Shown: piece by piece, positions 1 to 8,956 of the stretch
Layout of the letters: each line of letters starts with the position of its first letter
Position numbering within the stretch: the first letter of the stretch is position 1
Assembly (NCBI RefSeq): GCF_009647605.1
Contig: NZ_WJIF01000007.1
Coordinates: forward strand, 49,149-113,148
From: Agromyces agglutinans
GTDB taxonomy: Bacteria > Actinomycetota > Actinomycetes > Actinomycetales > Microbacteriaceae
Length of the DNA stretch: 64,000 nt
Direction: 5' to 3'
Translations under genes and position numbers: made by a program
The notes under the pieces: generated by a model
The model's database searches: none
What the model was told of the DNA's origin: nothing
The model's input: only the letters and a program-made list of their open reading frames with translations

Positions 1-1000
1 CGGTCCGCGCGAAGCCGAGGGCGCCGAGGGCACGCGAGACCAGCGGGCCGGATACCTCGTCGACGGCGAATTCGGCGAACGCGAAGCCGCCCAGCGGCGG
101 GGCCGGCGGAAGGCCCTCGCCGATCGCGATCCGCTCGGGCGCCGCGGGGTGCCCTCCTGCCGTCGGCCGGCCGGATGCGGCCACCGCCTCGGCGAGCGCA
201 CGCATCGAGCGCATGGCGTCGGTGGCGGCGTGGCGGGGATCCTCCTGCTGGTAGACGTCGTTGAACACCTCGAGCGCGATCGGCCCGGCGTATCCGGCCG
301 AGAGGAGCCGGCCGAGGAACCCGGCGACATCGAGCGAACCCTGGCCGGGGAACAGGCGGGAGTGCAGGCTCCACTCCCGCACGTCGGGGTTCCGCCGCGG
401 GGCATCCGCGAGTTGCACGTGGAAGACCCGGGCGACGTCGACCTCGTCGACGGCGGCGGGATCGTTCCGCGTCGAGAGCACGTGGAAGCTGTCGAGGCAC
501 AGGCCCAGCGCGGCGTGGTCCACCTGCCGGACGAGACGTGCGGCATCACGATGGGTGCGGACGCGCCCCCATGGCACGGCCTCGTAGGCGAGGCGGATGC
601 CGCGAGCCTCGGCCCGCTCGGCGAGGTCGTGGAGCTGCGAGGCGGCGAGCCCGTCGTCGTCGAGGCCGTCCTCGCTCCTGGTCGAGCAGCACACCAGCAC
701 GCCCGCGCCGAGCTCGGTCAGCACGTCGAACTTCCGCTCGGCGCGGCGCAGCGTCGCCGCGAATCGATCGGTGGGGACCGCCTCGACGTGGAACGGCTGG
801 TAGGCCCCGATCGACAGCCCGAGATCCTCGGCCTCGCGGGCGAGCCGTGCCGGCGACCACGACGACATGACGAGGTCGTACTCGAGCAGCTCGATGCCGG
901 CGAAGCCGGCCGCCGCCGCCGCGCGCAGCTTGTCCTCGAGCGTTCCCGACAGGCACACGGTCGAGATGGATGGCTCGGGTATTCCGGATACGACGTTCAT
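1..1000 (-). CDS. 3-dehydroshikimate dehydratase / HPPD-like two-domain enzyme (3' end outside window)
   Basis: The translation begins MNVVSGIPEPSISTVCLSGT and continues as an AP-endonuclease-2-type TIM barrel. That opening is typical of the QsuB/QuiC1 family, which converts 3-dehydroshikimate to protocatechuate. The four metal ligands of the family can be read as Glu in YEAVPW, Asp in CLDSFH, Gln in HVQLAD and Glu in LEVFND. A Pro/Ala-rich linker follows, then the start of a second domain (EVSGPLVSRALGALGF) resembling the glyoxalase-fold 4-hydroxyphenylpyruvate dioxygenase half of these fusions; it runs off the window. The ATG at 1000 has AGGCGG upstream and lies 44 bases after the ThDP gene, so it is the last visible gene of a minus-strand operon. 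Protocatechuate formation is inferred from family membership. The alternative is a generic sugar isomerase/epimerase. Confidence 0.85.
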   Translation of the reverse strand, partial: MNVVSGIPEPSISTVCLSGTLEDKLRAAAAAGFAGIELLEYDLVMSSWSPARLAREAEDLGLSIGAYQPFHVEAVPTDRFAATLRRAERKFDVLTELGAGVLVCCSTRSEDGLDDDGLAASQLHDLAERAEARGIRLAYEAVPWGRVRTHRDAARLVRQVDHAALGLCLDSFHVLSTRNDPAAVDEVDVARVFHVQLADAPRRNPDVREWSLHSRLFPGQGSLDVAGFLGRLLSAGYAGPIALEVFNDVYQQEDPRHAATDAMRSMRALAEAVAASGRPTAGGHPAAPERIAIGEGLPPAPPLGGFAFAEFAVDEVSGPLVSRALGALGFART

Positions 1001-1044
1001 GTGCAGCCGCCTGTCGATCGGTGGACTCGGGCGCCGGGCGTGCG

Positions 1045-2808
1045 TCAGGGCGTCGCGACGTGCTCGATCGCCTCGCCGGGCGAGTAGATGTCGAGGATGT
1101 TCCAGTGGCCCGCCGTCGGGGTCGGCACGTTGACCATCGACACGTCGATCACGACCGGCCTGCCGAGCGCGATGGCGCGCTCGAGCGCCGGCTTGAACTC
1201 GGCCGCCGACTCGACCCTGATGCCGGTGACGCCGTACGCCTCCGCGATCGCCGCGAAGTCGGTGTACATGGGATCGTCGGCGGTGCCGAACACCGTGCCG
1301 TAGGTGGTGTCGAAGGCGGCCTTCTCGAGCCCCGCGATCGTGCCGAACGCGTTGTTGTTCATCACGACCCAGACGCACGCGACGTCCTGCTCGCGCGCGG
1401 TGGCGAGTACCGCCGGGTTCTGCCCGAATCCGCCGTCGCCGACGAGGGAGACGACGACCCGATCGGGGCATGCGATCTTCGCCCCGACGGCTGCGGGCGC
1501 ACCGAAACCCATCGTGGCGAACCCGCCAGGGGTGAGGAAGGTGCCCGGGGTGAGGATGTCGAACTGCTGTCCGACGCCGTTCTTGTTCCAGCCCACGTCG
1601 GTCGTGATGATCGCGTCCGGCGGCAGCACCTCGCGCGTCTCGGAGAGGATCCGCTCGGGCCGCATCGGCCAGGCATCCGACACCTGGGCTTCGGCGTTGC
1701 GCCGCTTCACGGTGTCGCGGTTCTCGGCGATCCGCGCGAGCAGGTCGTCGCGCGCCACGCCCGCCGGGGCGAGGCGACGGGCGACGCGCACGAGCGTCGC
1801 CAGCGCCGACTTGAGGTCTGCCAGCGCGCCGATCTCGAGGGGGTAGTTGCGCCCGAGCTCGGCCGGGTCGATGTCGATCTGCATGAGCCGGGTCGCCGGG
1901 ATGTCGAAGGTGTACTCGGCGTACCACGAGCTCGAGTCGGCCTCCGCGAACCGGGTTCCCAATGCGAGGATCCAGTCCGCCTGCCGCGTCGTGTCGTTGG
2001 TGAACGCCGTGCCCCAGAACCCCGTCATGCCGAGCACCAGGGGGCTGTCGTCGGGCAGGGCGCCCTTGCCCATGAGGCTGTGGGCGACCGGCAGCGACAG
2101 GAGCCCGGCGAACTCGGCGAGCTCGGCGGCCGCATCGGCGGCGACGATGCCGCCGCCGACGTAGAGCACGGGACGCTCGGCATCGAGGAGGTGCTGCACG
2201 ATGCGCTCGGCGACCGCCTCGTCGAGCCCGGGCTTCGCGAGCGAGCGCGTGTTGCCGATGGCGCGGTCGAACCGCTCGACGTCGATCTCCGCCGAGAAGA
2301 CGTCCATCGGCACGTCGACGAGCACCGGACCCGGGCGCCCGCTCTCAGCGAGCGCGAACGCCTTGTCGAGCACCTCGGCGATGAGATGCGGCTGGTCCAC
2401 GCGCCACGCACGCTTCACGAACGGCCGGTAGATCTCGTACTGGGAGGCATCCGCGTGGAGGTTGATCTCCTGGTGCGGATGCTTCCCGAAGTAGTGCGTC
2501 GGCACATCGCCCGCGATGACGACCATGGGGATCGAGTCGAGCGCGGCGTTCGCCACGCCCGTCGCGGCGTTCGTCAGGCCGGGGCCGAGGTGGGTCAACA
2601 CGACGCCCGTGCGCTTGGCCGCACGCGCGTACCCGTCGGCCGCGTGCGCCGCGATCTGCTCGTGACGCACGTTCACGAAGGAGATGCGGTCGCTCTGCTC
2701 GAGCGCGGCGAGCAGCGCGATGTTCGTGTGCCCGCACAACCCGAACACGACCTCGACGTCGCGGGCTTCCAGGTAGCGGACGATCTGGTTGGACACCAGG
2801 TCCTTCAT
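1045..2808 (-). CDS. Thiamine-diphosphate-dependent enzyme, acetolactate-synthase-like
   Basis: This 587-residue protein has the three-domain ThDP fold. The N-terminal pyrimidine-binding domain carries the conserved cofactor-activating Glu50 in VRHEQ. A middle domain follows, and the C-terminal diphosphate-binding domain shows GDGGF...NNN. The family includes acetolactate synthase, sulfoacetaldehyde acetyltransferase, oxalyl-CoA decarboxylase and 2-hydroxyacyl-CoA lyases; the sequence does not clearly match one of these. No small regulatory acetolactate synthase subunit is nearby, which argues against branched-chain synthesis. The start at 2808 has AAGGAG seven bases upstream; an ATG at 2823 overlaps the previous stop as ATGA and is possible. 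Sandwiched between a citryl-CoA-lyase-like gene and a dehydroshikimate dehydratase, it probably does C-C cleavage or carboligation on a catabolic aldehyde or 2-oxoacid. The substrate is unknown. Confidence 0.85.
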   Translation of the reverse strand: MKDLVSNQIVRYLEARDVEVVFGLCGHTNIALLAALEQSDRISFVNVRHEQIAAHAADGYARAAKRTGVVLTHLGPGLTNAATGVANAALDSIPMVVIAGDVPTHYFGKHPHQEINLHADASQYEIYRPFVKRAWRVDQPHLIAEVLDKAFALAESGRPGPVLVDVPMDVFSAEIDVERFDRAIGNTRSLAKPGLDEAVAERIVQHLLDAERPVLYVGGGIVAADAAAELAEFAGLLSLPVAHSLMGKGALPDDSPLVLGMTGFWGTAFTNDTTRQADWILALGTRFAEADSSSWYAEYTFDIPATRLMQIDIDPAELGRNYPLEIGALADLKSALATLVRVARRLAPAGVARDDLLARIAENRDTVKRRNAEAQVSDAWPMRPERILSETREVLPPDAIITTDVGWNKNGVGQQFDILTPGTFLTPGGFATMGFGAPAAVGAKIACPDRVVVSLVGDGGFGQNPAVLATAREQDVACVWVVMNNNAFGTIAGLEKAAFDTTYGTVFGTADDPMYTDFAAIAEAYGVTGIRVESAAEFKPALERAIALGRPVVIDVSMVNVPTPTAGHWNILDIYSPGEAIEHVATP

Positions 2809-2819
2809 GTGGGTCTCCT

Positions 2820-3704
2820 TCATGGTTCGCGTTCGTGCGGGACCGGTCGGCGTGCCGGCCCCGTGTACGTGTAGCCGATGCGCTTGGGCACCGGGCCCTT
2901 GATGCGGCCGCCCTGCGACATCTGCTCGACGGCGTGGGCGAGGATGCCCACCGAGCGCGCGAGGATGAAGACGCCGCGCCCGAGCTCGGGGGTCAGCCCG
3001 AGTTCGCAGTAGATGATCGCCGTGACGCCGTCGACGTTCATGGGGATGCGCTCGGCGCGGCCGGCGCTGATCGCGTCTTCGACCGCACGCCCGATCGCCG
3101 CGAAGCGGCCGTCGATCACGCCGTCGGATGCCGCGTCGTCGACGAGCGAGAGCAGTCGCGGCGTGCGCGGGTCGAGCGGGTGGAACCGGTGGCCGAACCC
3201 GGGGAAGTACCGCACGCCCGCGTCGCGGTGGCGCTGGAGGACGAGGGCGGTCGCCTCGCCGACCTCGTCCGAGCGGCCGAGTTCGGCGTCGATCTCGAGG
3301 TACAACTCCATGCACTGCTGGCCGGGCCCGCCGTGCACGTCGCCGAGCACGTTGATCGCCGACGCCATCGCACCGTTGACCGGCACCCCGCAGGTCGTCG
3401 CCATCCGGGCGATCGCGATGGAGGGTGCCTGGGGGCCGTGATCGACGGATGCCACGAGTGCGGCCTCGAACAGCTCGGTCTCCGCGCGCGAAGGCAGTTC
3501 GCCTCGGAGCATCAGCCAGATCGCATCGACGAAGCCGACGGTGCCGATGAGCTCCTGGATGGGGTACCCACGCAGCGCGATCTCGCCGGGGCTGATGTCG
3601 ATGAGGTCGGTGCGCCACCATCCGCGCGCCTCGTCGACGAGGTCCTGCGCGGGCTCGCCCGTCACCGGATCGGCCCCGTCGCCGCGGTCGGCCGGCGCGC
3701 TCAC
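2820..3704 (-). CDS. Citryl-CoA lyase / citrate-synthase-family protein
   Basis: This protein of about 294 residues has the small, citrate-synthase-like fold used by citryl-CoA lyases. The citrate synthase signature is readable as GFGHRFHPLDPR, with its catalytic His, and an HGGPGQQ segment follows the first active-site helix. It is much shorter than housekeeping citrate synthase (about 430 residues), which favours a lyase or an acyl-CoA condensing or cleaving enzyme. The GTG start overlaps the aldehyde dehydrogenase stop in GTGA (3701-3704), so translation is probably coupled. Its own stop overlaps a possible ThDP-enzyme ATG. Together with an acylating dehydrogenase and a ThDP enzyme it suggests chemistry on an acyl-CoA intermediate. 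The exact reaction is not determined. Confidence 0.85.
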   Translation of the reverse strand: MSAPADRGDGADPVTGEPAQDLVDEARGWWRTDLIDISPGEIALRGYPIQELIGTVGFVDAIWLMLRGELPSRAETELFEAALVASVDHGPQAPSIAIARMATTCGVPVNGAMASAINVLGDVHGGPGQQCMELYLEIDAELGRSDEVGEATALVLQRHRDAGVRYFPGFGHRFHPLDPRTPRLLSLVDDAASDGVIDGRFAAIGRAVEDAISAGRAERIPMNVDGVTAIIYCELGLTPELGRGVFILARSVGILAHAVEQMSQGGRIKGPVPKRIGYTYTGPARRPVPHEREP

Positions 3705-5146
3705 GGCGCGGCCATGGCGTCGGCCGACTCGAGCGCCGCATCGTAGAACTCCCCGAACAGCTCCTCGTCGGACGGGCGATCCTCGGCGATGATGCGCGAG
3801 ACCCACGTCGTGTTGAGGTAGTGCCTGAGCGAGACGTTCTCGGAGGTGATGTTGCCGCCCCAGGTGCCGCAGCCCATCGACGAGGTCATCGGCATGCCGT
3901 TCGTGAACGATCCGGCGTTCGCCTTCGAGTTCGGCTGGCGGACCATGATGCGCGACACCGGCATGTGCCGGGCGAAGTAGTCGATGTGCGCGTCGTCGGT
4001 CGACGCGATGCCGCACGAGTGGCCCTTGCCGCCGATGTCGTAGAGCCGCTTGGCCAGTTCGACGCCGTCCTCGAAGCCGCCCTCGTAGGCGTGCACGGCC
4101 ATGAGGGTCGTGAGCTTCTCCTTGCAGAACTGGCGATCCTCGCCGATGCCGTCGCCCTCGACGACGATGAACCGGCTCGCCTCGGGGATCTCGAATCCCG
4201 CCGCGGCCGCGAGCGCCTGCGGCGAGACCGCCACGGTGTCCGGCAGGCGATGCCCGTCGGCATCCCACATCACCGCCTGGAGCGCCGCGCGCTGGTCGGC
4301 CGTCGCGAGGTACCCGCCCTCCGCCTGCAGGGCGTCGAGCATGTCGCGGTACCTCGCCGCCGGCACGATCACGTTGCCGTCGGCGGAGCATCCCGAACCG
4401 AAGTCCGAGGTCTTCGAGAGCATGCAGTTGCGAGCCGTCTCCCGGAGGTCGGCGGTCTCGTCGACGAACTCGGTCGCATTGCCCGCACCCACGCCGTACG
4501 CGGGCGTTCCCGAGCTGTACGCCGCGCGCACGAGCCCCTGGCCGCCCGTGGCGATCACGAGGTCGGAGCGCCGCATGATCTCCTGGCTCGCCGTGAGGCT
4601 CGGCAGCGTGATGCACTGCAGGATGTCGGCCGGGGCGCCCTCCGCCTCGAGGGCCTCGCGCATGAGGCGGACCGTCTCGAGGGTCGTGCGCCTGGACCGC
4701 GGGTGCGGCGAGAACACCACGACGTCGCGCGCCTTGATGGCGTAGATCGCGTTCCCCGCGGGCGTGAGATCCGGATTGGTCGTGGGGACGACGCATCCGA
4801 TGACGCCGACGGGCTTGCCGTACTTGACGAGCCCCTTCTCGATGTCCTCCTCGATCACGCCGACCGACGGGCTGCGCAGCGCGTCGCGCAGGACGCCCCG
4901 GATCTTCATGCGCTTGTTCATGCGGCTGCCGAAGTCGCCGAGGCCGGACTCCTCGATGCCCATCTCGACCAGCCGGTGGAACGCCGACCGGTTCGCCACC
5001 GCCCAGGCGACGGCCCGGATCAACCGGTCGACGCGGGCCTGGTCGTACGTCTCGATGACGGCGAGCGCGGCTCGCGCGCGGGCGAACACGTCATCGAGCT
5101 CCGCCTCCTGTTCGGGCGACAGGGGTTTGGATGCTGAAGCGGCCAT
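3701..5146 (-). CDS. CoA-acylating aldehyde dehydrogenase, sulfoacetaldehyde-dehydrogenase-like
   Basis: This 481-residue NAD(P)-dependent aldehyde dehydrogenase belongs to the acylating branch (EutE/AdhE-N/SauS type). The catalytic cysteine is Cys253 in TSDFGSGCSADGN, a context that resembles sulfoacetaldehyde dehydrogenases. Non-acylating ALDHs would show a different nucleophile region and a general-base Glu. It is the first gene of the operon, with GGAG upstream of the ATG at 5146. It would convert an aldehyde plus CoA to an acyl-CoA, which the citrate-synthase-like protein could then use. No sulfonate-specific gene such as xsc or sauT is recognisable in the window, so sulfoacetaldehyde itself is only one option. 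The promoter lies in the divergent region with the PQQ dehydrogenase, where two candidate IclR operators are found. Confidence 0.85.
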   Translation of the reverse strand: MAASASKPLSPEQEAELDDVFARARAALAVIETYDQARVDRLIRAVAWAVANRSAFHRLVEMGIEESGLGDFGSRMNKRMKIRGVLRDALRSPSVGVIEEDIEKGLVKYGKPVGVIGCVVPTTNPDLTPAGNAIYAIKARDVVVFSPHPRSRRTTLETVRLMREALEAEGAPADILQCITLPSLTASQEIMRRSDLVIATGGQGLVRAAYSSGTPAYGVGAGNATEFVDETADLRETARNCMLSKTSDFGSGCSADGNVIVPAARYRDMLDALQAEGGYLATADQRAALQAVMWDADGHRLPDTVAVSPQALAAAAGFEIPEASRFIVVEGDGIGEDRQFCKEKLTTLMAVHAYEGGFEDGVELAKRLYDIGGKGHSCGIASTDDAHIDYFARHMPVSRIMVRQPNSKANAGSFTNGMPMTSSMGCGTWGGNITSENVSLRHYLNTTWVSRIIAEDRPSDEELFGEFYDAALESADAMAAP

Positions 5147-5219
5147 GACAACTCCGTCCGTGGGCGATGGTGCCGACTGTCCGCATGCTAGGCAGACGCC
5201 GCGACCGCCGACAAAGCGT

Positions 5220-5237
5220 GTCCCATTGGGCAGAAAC
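5220..5237. promoter_or_regulatory. Candidate IclR operator, copy 1
   Basis: The sequence GTCCC-ATTGGGC-AGAAAC lies between the divergent aldehyde dehydrogenase operon and the PQQ dehydrogenase. It shares the half-site GTYCC and the centre ATTnGGC with copies at 8159, 13012 and elsewhere. It is the least symmetric copy. Confidence 0.5.
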
Positions 5238-5281
5238 GGTGCCGGCGAGACGATGCCGCGCGCCTCCCGGCGGATGCGGTT

Positions 5282-5298
5282 GTACCACTCGGTGGGCC
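5282..5298. promoter_or_regulatory. Candidate IclR operator, copy 2
   Basis: GTACC-ACTCGGT-GGGCC contains the perfect dyad CCAC-TCG-GTGG. It lies 45 bases after copy 1 in the same divergent intergenic region. Its spacing and centre (AYTCGGY) match the other copies. Confidence 0.45.
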
Positions 5299-5397
5299 GC
5301 GCGGTTGTCCGCTCCGCACCGCGGGGTTAGCGTCCGAGCGCCGGGAGGGCGCGAGTCCATCCGGCGCCGGATCAACGACGATCGAGGAGTCATAGGG

Positions 5398-8090
5398 ATG
5401 CGCACACGACTGACCACGAGGTTGGGCGTCGCCGGGATCGGGGCACTGCTGGTGCTCTCCGTGACCGCGTCGCCCGCATACGGGCAGGTGGGATCGGCCG
5501 AGCCGGTCCCGCCCGCGGGCCTGACCGGCCTCGAGCCGACGGGGGCGGACATGCCGACCGTCGGCGGCAACCTCGGCAACCAGCACTATTCGGGACTGAC
5601 GCAGATCACGAAGGAGAACCTGCCGGAGCTCGCGCCCGTGTGGCGGACGCACGTCTCCGCGGTCGCGCCGGCATCCGATGACACGGGCCAGCAGACGACC
5701 CCGATCGTCGTCGACGGCGTGATCTACCTCGACACGCCGAGCGGCGGGGTGATCGCGGTGGACGGGGCGTCGGGTGCGCCGATCTGGAAGTGGGAGAACG
5801 ACGTCTACGGCCTCTCCGGCACGCGCCGCGGCGTCTCGGCCGGCGACGGCAGGATCTTCACCCTCGCGGGCGACAACCACGTCGTCGCCCTCGACGCCGC
5901 GACGGGCGAGGAGGTCTGGGCAGTGCAGCCCGCCGGCCCGAGGGCGAGGACCTCGGGCGCGTCGGCAAGGTCGCGACCGTGTACTTCGACGGCATCGTGT
6001 ACGCGCACGCCGCCGACGGCGACCGCGGGGCCGTGGTCGCGCTCGATGCGACCGACGGCTCCTACCTCTGGCACTTCTTCGGCGGGCCCAAGCGCGGCCA
6101 GCAGTTCACGGGCGTCGACGGCGTCACGTTCGACGCGTCGGCGACGTGGGGGCCGGTGCTGCCCGACGGCACCGACTGCGCCGAGGAGGGCGGTGCGACG
6201 TCGTGGATGCACGGCGCCGTGGACCCCGAGCTCGGCATGTACTACATGACCTTCGGCAACGCGCGCAGCTGCACCTCCTCGCAGAACGGGTCGCTGCGGC
6301 CCGGTGACAACCTCTTCTCGAGCACGATGGTCGCCGTCGACGCCGCGACCGGCGACTACAAGTGGCACTACCAGTCCATCCGGCACGACGTGTGGGACAT
6401 GGACAACGTGCACCCGCCGACCCTGGCCGACATCGAGGTCGGCGGCGAGGAGCGGAAGGTCGTGTTCTACGGCAGCAAGTCGGGCCACCAGTTCGTGCTC
6501 GACCGCACGAACGGCCAGCCCGTGCTGCCCGTGGTCGACCAGGCCATGATCACCGACTCGCGGCAGAACCACGCGACGACCCAGCCGTTCCCCGAGACCC
6601 GGCTGCTGCCGGAGTGCCTCGTCTGGGAGAAGCTCGATCCGGCGAACATCCCCGGCGATCCGTGGCGCGGCGTGCCGAACTACAACGGCTACCAGCCCGA
6701 CGCCGAGGGTGACCTCGTGTTCGACCCGGACAGCTACGTCGCCGTCGACGAGCCGTTCCTCACCTACCCCGACGGGCACCCCTCGGGCCACCGCGAGGGC
6801 TGCATGTACGACCCGCAGTGGGATGTGCCGATCCTGTCGACCACCAGCCAGAACGGCGGCGGCGACTGGTCGAACCACTCGTACAGCCACAGCACGAACC
6901 TCGTGTACTTCCCCTACGGCACGAACCCCGTGGCGCACTACAACGGCGCATCCGCGAACGGGCTGCGGGCGATCGGCCAGTACCAGACGGGCGGCATCCT
7001 CGCGTACGACGCCTCGACGGGCGAGGTCGCGTGGACCAACCACCTCGGCACGGACATGTCGCACGGCCAGGGACCGCTCACCACGGCGTCCGACCTGCTG
7101 TTCGTCGGCCAGATCGGCGGTGAGCTGCTGGCGATGGATGCCACGGACGGCGACGTGCTCTGGGACTTCCAGACCGGCTCGGGGATCGCGTCGGCTCCCG
7201 TCACCTACGAGGTCGACGGCGAGCAGTACGTGGCCGTGTTCGCGGCCGGGTCGACGAACCCGTACGGCGGGTCGGTCACGCAGGGCGACTCGCTCTGGGC
7301 GTTCAAGCTCGGCGGCACGTACACCACGGAGTCGGGCAGCCAGGAGGGGCCGGACACGGCGCCGCTGTCGATCCGCCGTCCGGTCGGAGGTGCGGCCGTC
7401 GAGGGCGAGACCGTCGGCAACACGGTGCTCCTCGCGCGATCCAGTCGCACCGCCGACACCGCGGCGGCGCGAGACAGCGTGTCGACGAACGGGATGCAGC
7501 CCACGCACCTGCGCGTGCCGGTCGGCACCACGGTGACCTTCCGCAATCCCGGAGCCGAGACGTTCCCGGGCTTCCCCAACCTGAAGCCGCACTGCGCGAC
7601 GCAGTTCTTCGAGGGCGAGTTCAACGTCGAGCTGCAACCGGGAGAGACGTACGAGCACACCTTCGACCGTGCCGGCGAGTACTTCTTCAACGACTGCACC
7701 GACCCGCGGCCGACGGGCAAGATCGAGGTCTACCTGGAGCCGCAGGACCAACCGGGCGCACTCCGGTTCACGCCGTCACGGCTCGAACTCGGTTCGGACA
7801 CGGGCCTGTTCACCGGCGTCGACGGCACCGTCTCGGCGCACTTCGAGCTGCCGCCGGGGTACCGGTACGACGGCGGCGCGGTGCTGCTCGCCCCGCTCTC
7901 GGCGACGCCCGTCGAGGCATCCAAGGTGACGGCGAACAAGAACCGCGCCATCGTCAGGTTCGACGCCGCGGACGTCGACAACAACGTGCCCGAGGGCGAG
8001 ACGACCCTCACCGTGCGCTTGGAGGTGCTGAACCCCGACGGAGTCCAGGAGCAGCTCGTCTCGAGTGCGACGGTGACCGTCGTCAAGTAG
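5398..8090 (+). pseudogene. Secreted PQQ-dependent alcohol dehydrogenase with C-terminal cupredoxin-like domain; frameshifted
   Basis: An ATG at 5398 with AGGAG eight bases upstream opens a signal peptide (MRTRLTTRLG, then a hydrophobic core ending ...ASPAYGQ). A quinoprotein beta-propeller follows, with the family's tryptophan-docking repeats: ATGEEVW, DGSYLWHF, TGDYKWHYQ, HDVWDMD, TDGDVLWDFQTGSG. Near 5932-5950, in the run cagcccgccggcccgaggg, the frame moves by one base and the rest continues in the other frame to a stop at 8088. A single missing base would repair it. This is either a sequencing error or a real inactivating mutation. After the propeller (about residue 640) comes a cupredoxin-like domain with PTHLRVPVG, PHCATQFF and NDCTDP. 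The usual Cys-x-x-His-x-x-x-Met copper loop is not complete. The family oxidises alcohols outside the membrane; quinate or a sugar is possible here. No PQQ synthesis gene lies in the window. Confidence 0.8.
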
Positions 8091-8106
8091 CCGTTCCGAC
8101 CCGCAG

Positions 8107-8144
8107 CCGATCCGCCTCCGTCGTGCGCGACGGGGGCGGATCGG
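8107..8144 (+). terminator. Rho-independent-like hairpin after the PQQ dehydrogenase
   Basis: A 17-base left arm (8107-8123) and right arm (8128-8144) pair with one G-U wobble around a TGCG loop, 17 bases after the stop. There is no U-run, which is common for actinobacterial terminators. Confidence 0.7.
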
Positions 8145-8158
8145 TGCGTGCGCCGCGT

Positions 8159-8175
8159 GTCCCATTCGGCGAGAC
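8159..8175. promoter_or_regulatory. Candidate IclR operator, copy 3
   Basis: GTCCC-ATTCGGC-GAGAC lies upstream of the TRAP transporter genes. The 17 bases from CCATTCGGCG to GAGACTCG are identical to the copy at 13012, which lies in a different gene context. That is hard to explain by chance. Confidence 0.6.
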
Positions 8176-8268
8176 TCGACTTTGCACGCCCCCGATCGCA
8201 GTCCAGAGTCGCAGGGGCAGCGATGTGCGCGAGCACGCCCGAGCCCCGCATCAACAGAGAGGTTGACC

Positions 8269-8301
8269 ATGCACGCTGAGTCCGCGGCGGTGACGCCATG
8301 A
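8269..8301 (+). CDS. Possible 10-codon leader peptide before dctQ
   Basis: ATG at 8269 is preceded by AGAGAGG, a better ribosome-binding site than the one in front of dctQ. It reads M-H-A-E-S-A-A-V-T-P and stops with TGA overlapping the dctQ ATG (CCATGAC). The dctQ start itself has no clear Shine-Dalgarno sequence, so it may be reached by translational coupling. The peptide has no recognisable sequence signature and may act only as a translation leader. Confidence 0.4.
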   Translation: MHAESAAVTP

Positions 8302-8954
8302 CCGACAGGGAACCCGGGCAGGAGCCCGAGGACGGCGGGTCGGACGAGCGCGACCAGCCCACTCGCAAGGCCTCTGAGGCCGCTCTCGGCGATTCGATCT
8401 TCCCGCACACCGACACGTTCTACTCGGGGCCCGAGCTGAACAAGGGCGTGCCCGCCGACCCCCTGTTCATCCGGGTGCTCTCGCGCATCGAGATCACGAT
8501 CGGCATCGCCCTCTTCGCCCTCATCGTCTTCGGCGTCATGTACCAGGTGCTCGGCCGGTACGTCCCGTCGATCGGCTGGGTCGGCGCCGGCGAGGTCGCC
8601 CTCATGTCGATGATCGCGATGACCTTCATCACGACCGGGTACCTCGTCGGTCGCAACGGCCACATCGTGCTCGAGATCTTCGACGAACTGCTCGCCGGAC
8701 GACGGCTCTTCGTCGTCCTGCGGGTCGTCTCCGCGGTCATCATGGTCGCCACGAGCCTCGCCCTCGCGTACGAGGCCTACGTGAAGATCGATGCCGAGTG
8801 GGGCCGGCTGAGCGCGGCGATGCACGTGCCGGTCGGCACCCTGTACCTGTTCGCGCTCGTCGGCTTCCTGTCGGCGGCGATCCACTCGGCCTTCAAGATC
8901 CCGTACGCGAACCGACCGGAGCGCAAGCTCGACATCAGCGAGATGGAAGGCTGA
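8298..8954 (+). CDS. dctQ: TRAP transporter small membrane subunit DctQ
   Basis: This 218-residue protein has a long polar N-terminus (about 60 residues) and then four hydrophobic helices. The DctQ pattern is visible: a helix containing GVMYQVLGRYV, followed by W-x-GAGEVALMSM and a GYLVGRNGHIVLEIF segment. DctQ joins the large permease DctM in the inner membrane of tripartite ATP-independent transporters, which import organic acids such as C4-dicarboxylates, sugar acids, sulfonates or aromatic acids using a sodium gradient. It is the first gene of dctQMP. The next start lies two bases after its stop. The N-terminal extension is longer than usual and of unknown use. Confidence 0.9.
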   Translation: MTDREPGQEPEDGGSDERDQPTRKASEAALGDSIFPHTDTFYSGPELNKGVPADPLFIRVLSRIEITIGIALFALIVFGVMYQVLGRYVPSIGWVGAGEVALMSMIAMTFITTGYLVGRNGHIVLEIFDELLAGRRLFVVLRVVSAVIMVATSLALAYEAYVKIDAEWGRLSAAMHVPVGTLYLFALVGFLSAAIHSAFKIPYANRPERKLDISEMEG

Positions 8955-8956
8955 CC

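Noticed and set aside
1045..2808. Assignment of the ThDP enzyme as sulfoacetaldehyde acetyltransferase (Xsc)
   Set aside because: The N-terminal region and motif context differ from what I recall of Xsc, and no phosphotransacetylase or sulfite export gene is near.
970..2874. Long plus-strand frame opposite the ThDP gene
   Set aside because: It is Arg/Asp/Val-rich with no domain, and the minus-strand ThDP gene has clear catalytic motifs and overlapping operon neighbours.
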